7,245 bases of DNA from Chloroflexota bacterium. Its GTDB lineage: Bacteria > Chloroflexota > Limnocylindria > Limnocylindrales > CSP1-4. A program made the position numbers and the translations under genes. The notes beneath the pieces were generated by a model that was not told the origin of the DNA, did no database searches, and saw nothing but the letters and a program-made list of their open reading frames with translations. Below, in pieces: positions 5,415 to 7,245 of the stretch (its first letter is position 1; the number at the start of each line of letters is the position of its first letter). The DNA lies in the NCBI GenBank assembly GCA_021812735.1, contig JAKAMV010000518.1, positions 1-7,245 on the forward strand. The letters are read 5' to 3'.

Positions 5415-6743
5415 GTGACGAGCAAGCCCACCCGGGCCAGGCCCCCGAAGCCCAACGCGCGTGGCGCCCAGATCGCCCAGCCGACCGCCACCGTCTCCCC
5501 GCCCGCGGCAAGCGCGTCGCCGGCGGCGTCCGGGCGCGTGCACCAGCTCGCCTTCCTCCACGAGTTCGCGCAGCTGCTCACCGAGGCGCGCGACTGGGAC
5601 GAGCTGATGCGGACGATCGTGGATCGAACCACCGTGGCCATGGGTGTCGAGGTGTGCTCGGTGTACCTGCTCGACCGCGACGGGGAGCGGCTGACGCTCG
5701 CGGCCACGAACGGGCTCGACGCCGAGCAGGTCGGGCAGGTCAGCCTCGCGGTGGGCCAGGGGATCACGGGCCGGGCAGCCCGGAGCCGTCGGCCGCTGGC
5801 CTCGCGGGACGTCACCGACGACAGCCAGTTCTCGTGGGTGCGCGGCTTCGACGTCCGCGGCCTGCACGCCATGCTGTCCGTGCCGCTGCTGTGGAACGAG
5901 CGGCTCGTGGGCGTGGTCAACGTCCAGACGTCCGCCGTCCGCGACTTCACCCCCGACGAGGTGGAGTTCCTGGGCACCATCGCGGCGCTGCTCGGCGGCC
6001 TGGTTGAGAAAGGTCGGATGCAGGCCGAGGCGGAGGCGCAGCTCGACCGCCTGTCCCAGCTGGACGCCGCCCGGGCCGAGCTGCTGTCGGTGGTCACCCA
6101 TGAGCTCCGGACGCCACTGGCCGTGGTGCGCGCCTACGTGGACCTGCTGGCCGACGCCGCGGCCGACGCGGGCGACGACGACCGGCGGACGCAGGCGGAG
6201 GCGTGGCGCGCCGGCGCCGTGGACCAGGTCAGCCGCCTCGACCGTCTGGTGGACGGCATCCTCGCGTCCGTCCGCGGCGAGGGGCTGACGGGGCTCCGTC
6301 GCGAGCCGTTCGACGTGGTGGCCGCGATCGCCGGGACCGTCGGCACGCTGGCGCTGCTGCTGCGGACCCGCGCCGTGCGCTGGTACCCGCCCGATGCGCA
6401 GCTCATCGCGCGCGGCGACGTGGCTCGGTTCGGGCAGGTGCTGGAGCAGCTCCTGGACAACGAGGCGAAGTACGCCCCGCCCGCAGAGGCGGTGTCGATC
6501 GGCGTGTGGAGCGTCGGCGACGAGGTGCACGTCTACATCACCGACGACGGGCCCGGCGTGCCGATCGAGGACTGGGAGGCGGTGTTCCAGCCGTACGTGC
6601 GCCTGGACCGGGCGCGGTCCCGGGGGTCGGGCATCGGGCTGTTCGCCGCCCGACGGCTGATGGAGGCCATGGGCGGACGCGTCTGGATCGAGAAGAACGG
6701 CTACGGCGGCTCGCGCTTCATGGTGGCGCTGCCGGCAGCCTGA
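5415..6743 (+). CDS. Cytosolic GAF-domain sensor histidine kinase, orphan
   Basis: This is a soluble two-component sensor kinase of 442 aa with no membrane segment. Residues 1-42 are Pro/Ala-rich and probably disordered. A GAF domain covers about 43-195 (from HQLAFLHEFAQLL to ALLGGLVEKG) and could bind a small ligand or cofactor, identity unknown. A HisKA dimerisation helix pair follows, with the phospho-acceptor in THELRTPL (H229). The HATPase_c domain spans about 330-442. It has the N-box QLLDNEAKYAP (N349, the Mg-binding Asn, is kept; the first Asn of the box is Gln), the G1 box DDGPGVP (377-383), the F-box FQPYVRLDRA and the G2 box GSGIGL (404-409). All catalytic motifs look intact. There is no response regulator in the window, so its target is unknown. 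A link to arginine is suggested only by position, and its own -10 element argues for separate expression. Confidence 0.9.
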   Translation: MTSKPTRARPPKPNARGAQIAQPTATVSPPAASASPAASGRVHQLAFLHEFAQLLTEARDWDELMRTIVDRTTVAMGVEVCSVYLLDRDGERLTLAATNGLDAEQVGQVSLAVGQGITGRAARSRRPLASRDVTDDSQFSWVRGFDVRGLHAMLSVPLLWNERLVGVVNVQTSAVRDFTPDEVEFLGTIAALLGGLVEKGRMQAEAEAQLDRLSQLDAARAELLSVVTHELRTPLAVVRAYVDLLADAAADAGDDDRRTQAEAWRAGAVDQVSRLDRLVDGILASVRGEGLTGLRREPFDVVAAIAGTVGTLALLLRTRAVRWYPPDAQLIARGDVARFGQVLEQLLDNEAKYAPPAEAVSIGVWSVGDEVHVYITDDGPGVPIEDWEAVFQPYVRLDRARSRGSGIGLFAARRLMEAMGGRVWIEKNGYGGSRFMVALPAA

Positions 6744-6838
6744 GACCGGCGGCGGGCGCTTCCCGGCGAGCCCCCGCGCTGGGGGCCGTGGCCGGCCGTC
6801 TGGCCCGTCTGGCCCGCGCGCGCCGCCCGGGGCCGGGG
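6744..6838. terminator. Convergent intergenic region with possible bidirectional terminator hairpin
   Basis: This gap separates the kinase and argH stops, which face each other. GCCCCC (6770-6775) pairs with GGGGGC (6781-6786) across a 5-nt loop, a very stable 6-bp stem readable from both strands. There is no T-tract on either side, so it is not a classical intrinsic terminator. It could still stop convergent transcription or protect 3' ends. Confidence 0.35.
6798..6815. repeat. Tandem 9-bp direct repeat
   Basis: GTCTGGCCC occurs twice in immediate succession (6798-6806 and 6807-6815) between the convergent genes. Two copies in GC-rich noncoding DNA probably reflect slippage; no function is evident. 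Confidence 0.6.
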
Positions 6839-7245
6839 CTACTCGAGCCCGAGCCGCGCCTTCGCAGCCGTCAGCGCCGCCGCCACCCGGTGCGGGGCCG
6901 TCCCGCCGATGACGTCCGCCGAGGCCAGCGACCCCTCCACGCTGGCGGCGGACCGGAGCGCGGGGACGATCCCGCGCTCGTGCGCCAGCCGCCGGGCCAC
7001 GGGGTCGTCCGAGCCGTCGAGCGCCGCCCGGAACGCCTCGTCGGGAAGGGCGGCGAGCGAGCCGATCCCCTCGGCCTCGGCCCCACCCACCAGACCGCCC
7101 ACGATGTGGTGGGCCACCCGGAACGGGACGCCGCGACGGACGAGGGCGTCGGCAAGCGCGGTGGCGGTGGTGTAGCCCTCCTCGGCGGCCGTGCGCATCC
7201 GCTCGCGGTTCACCGTCAGCGACGCGACGAGACCCGACATGACCG
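6839..7245 (-). CDS. argH: Argininosuccinate lyase (ArgH), C-terminal part, cut by the window edge
   Basis: ArgH splits argininosuccinate into arginine and fumarate, the last step of the pathway. Only about the last 135 residues are present; the frame is open past 7245. The ATG at 7240-7238 is an internal methionine, not the start. The visible part is the C-terminal helical region of the fumarase/aspartase superfamily fold, recognised by [40 protein letters not shown] and the GTAPHRV segment near the end. It stops at TAG (6841-6839). The family signature GSSxMPQKKNP and the catalytic serine loop would lie outside the window, so activity cannot be judged. Minus-strand placement, converging on the kinase, means it is not part of the argCJBRG transcript. 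Its own promoter is not visible. Confidence 0.9.
   Translation of the reverse strand, partial: VMSGLVASLTVNRERMRTAAEEGYTTATALADALVRRGVPFRVAHHIVGGLVGGAEAEGIGSLAALPDEAFRAALDGSDDPVARRLAHERGIVPALRSAASVEGSLASADVIGGTAPHRVAAALTAAKARLGLE

Noticed and set aside
3796..5511. Minus-strand open frame of about 570 codons antisense to argG
   Set aside because: Same cause: it shadows argG and the end of argR, shows no recognisable domain, and crosses the argG/kinase boundary.
1..7245. Mobile element, CRISPR array, tRNA/rRNA or a new defence system
   Set aside because: I saw no transposase or integrase, no repeat-spacer series, no cloverleaf or rRNA-like sequence, and no shift in base composition apart from the short operator island. 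All substantial genes except the kinase belong to the arginine pathway.

Overview
The window is a compact arginine biosynthesis locus from a very high-GC bacterium. Nearly all third codon positions are G or C, starts are a mix of GTG and ATG, and genes are packed with 4-nt overlaps. The first genes of two apparent transcripts look leaderless, each with a -10 hexamer 6 nt before a GTG. These traits, together with the GAF-type soluble histidine kinase, fit Actinomycetota or GC-rich Chloroflexota. The sequence alone does not let me choose between them.

Layout. Positions 1-138 are GC-rich sequence of uncertain nature. Positions 139-175 form an AT-rich island holding a sigma70-type promoter fused with two ARG-box-like operator sites. 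A possible 22-codon leader ORF (175-243) runs straight into argC. Then come argC (240-1385), argJ (1418-2794), argB (2826-3608), argR (3605-4117) and argG (4114-5394), all on the plus strand. The junctions argB/argR (GTGA) and argR/argG (ATGA) overlap by 4 nt. A separate -10 element in the 20-nt gap after argG probably drives a cytosolic GAF-HisKA-HATPase sensor kinase (5415-6743). A 95-nt gap with a GC hairpin follows. The window ends in the C-terminal part of argH, on the minus strand and cut by the window edge.

How the genes work together. ArgB phosphorylates N-acetylglutamate, ArgC reduces the acyl phosphate to the semialdehyde, and ArgJ moves the acetyl group from N-acetylornithine to glutamate. 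ArgG and ArgH convert citrulline to argininosuccinate and then arginine. ArgR, encoded within the operon, should sense arginine and repress at 139-174, closing an autoregulatory loop. The aminotransferase (argD) and ornithine carbamoyltransferase (argF) genes that often sit in such clusters are absent here and must lie elsewhere. The coding content is ordinary. The most interesting signals are the promoter/operator layout and the possible leaderless leader peptide coupled to argC.
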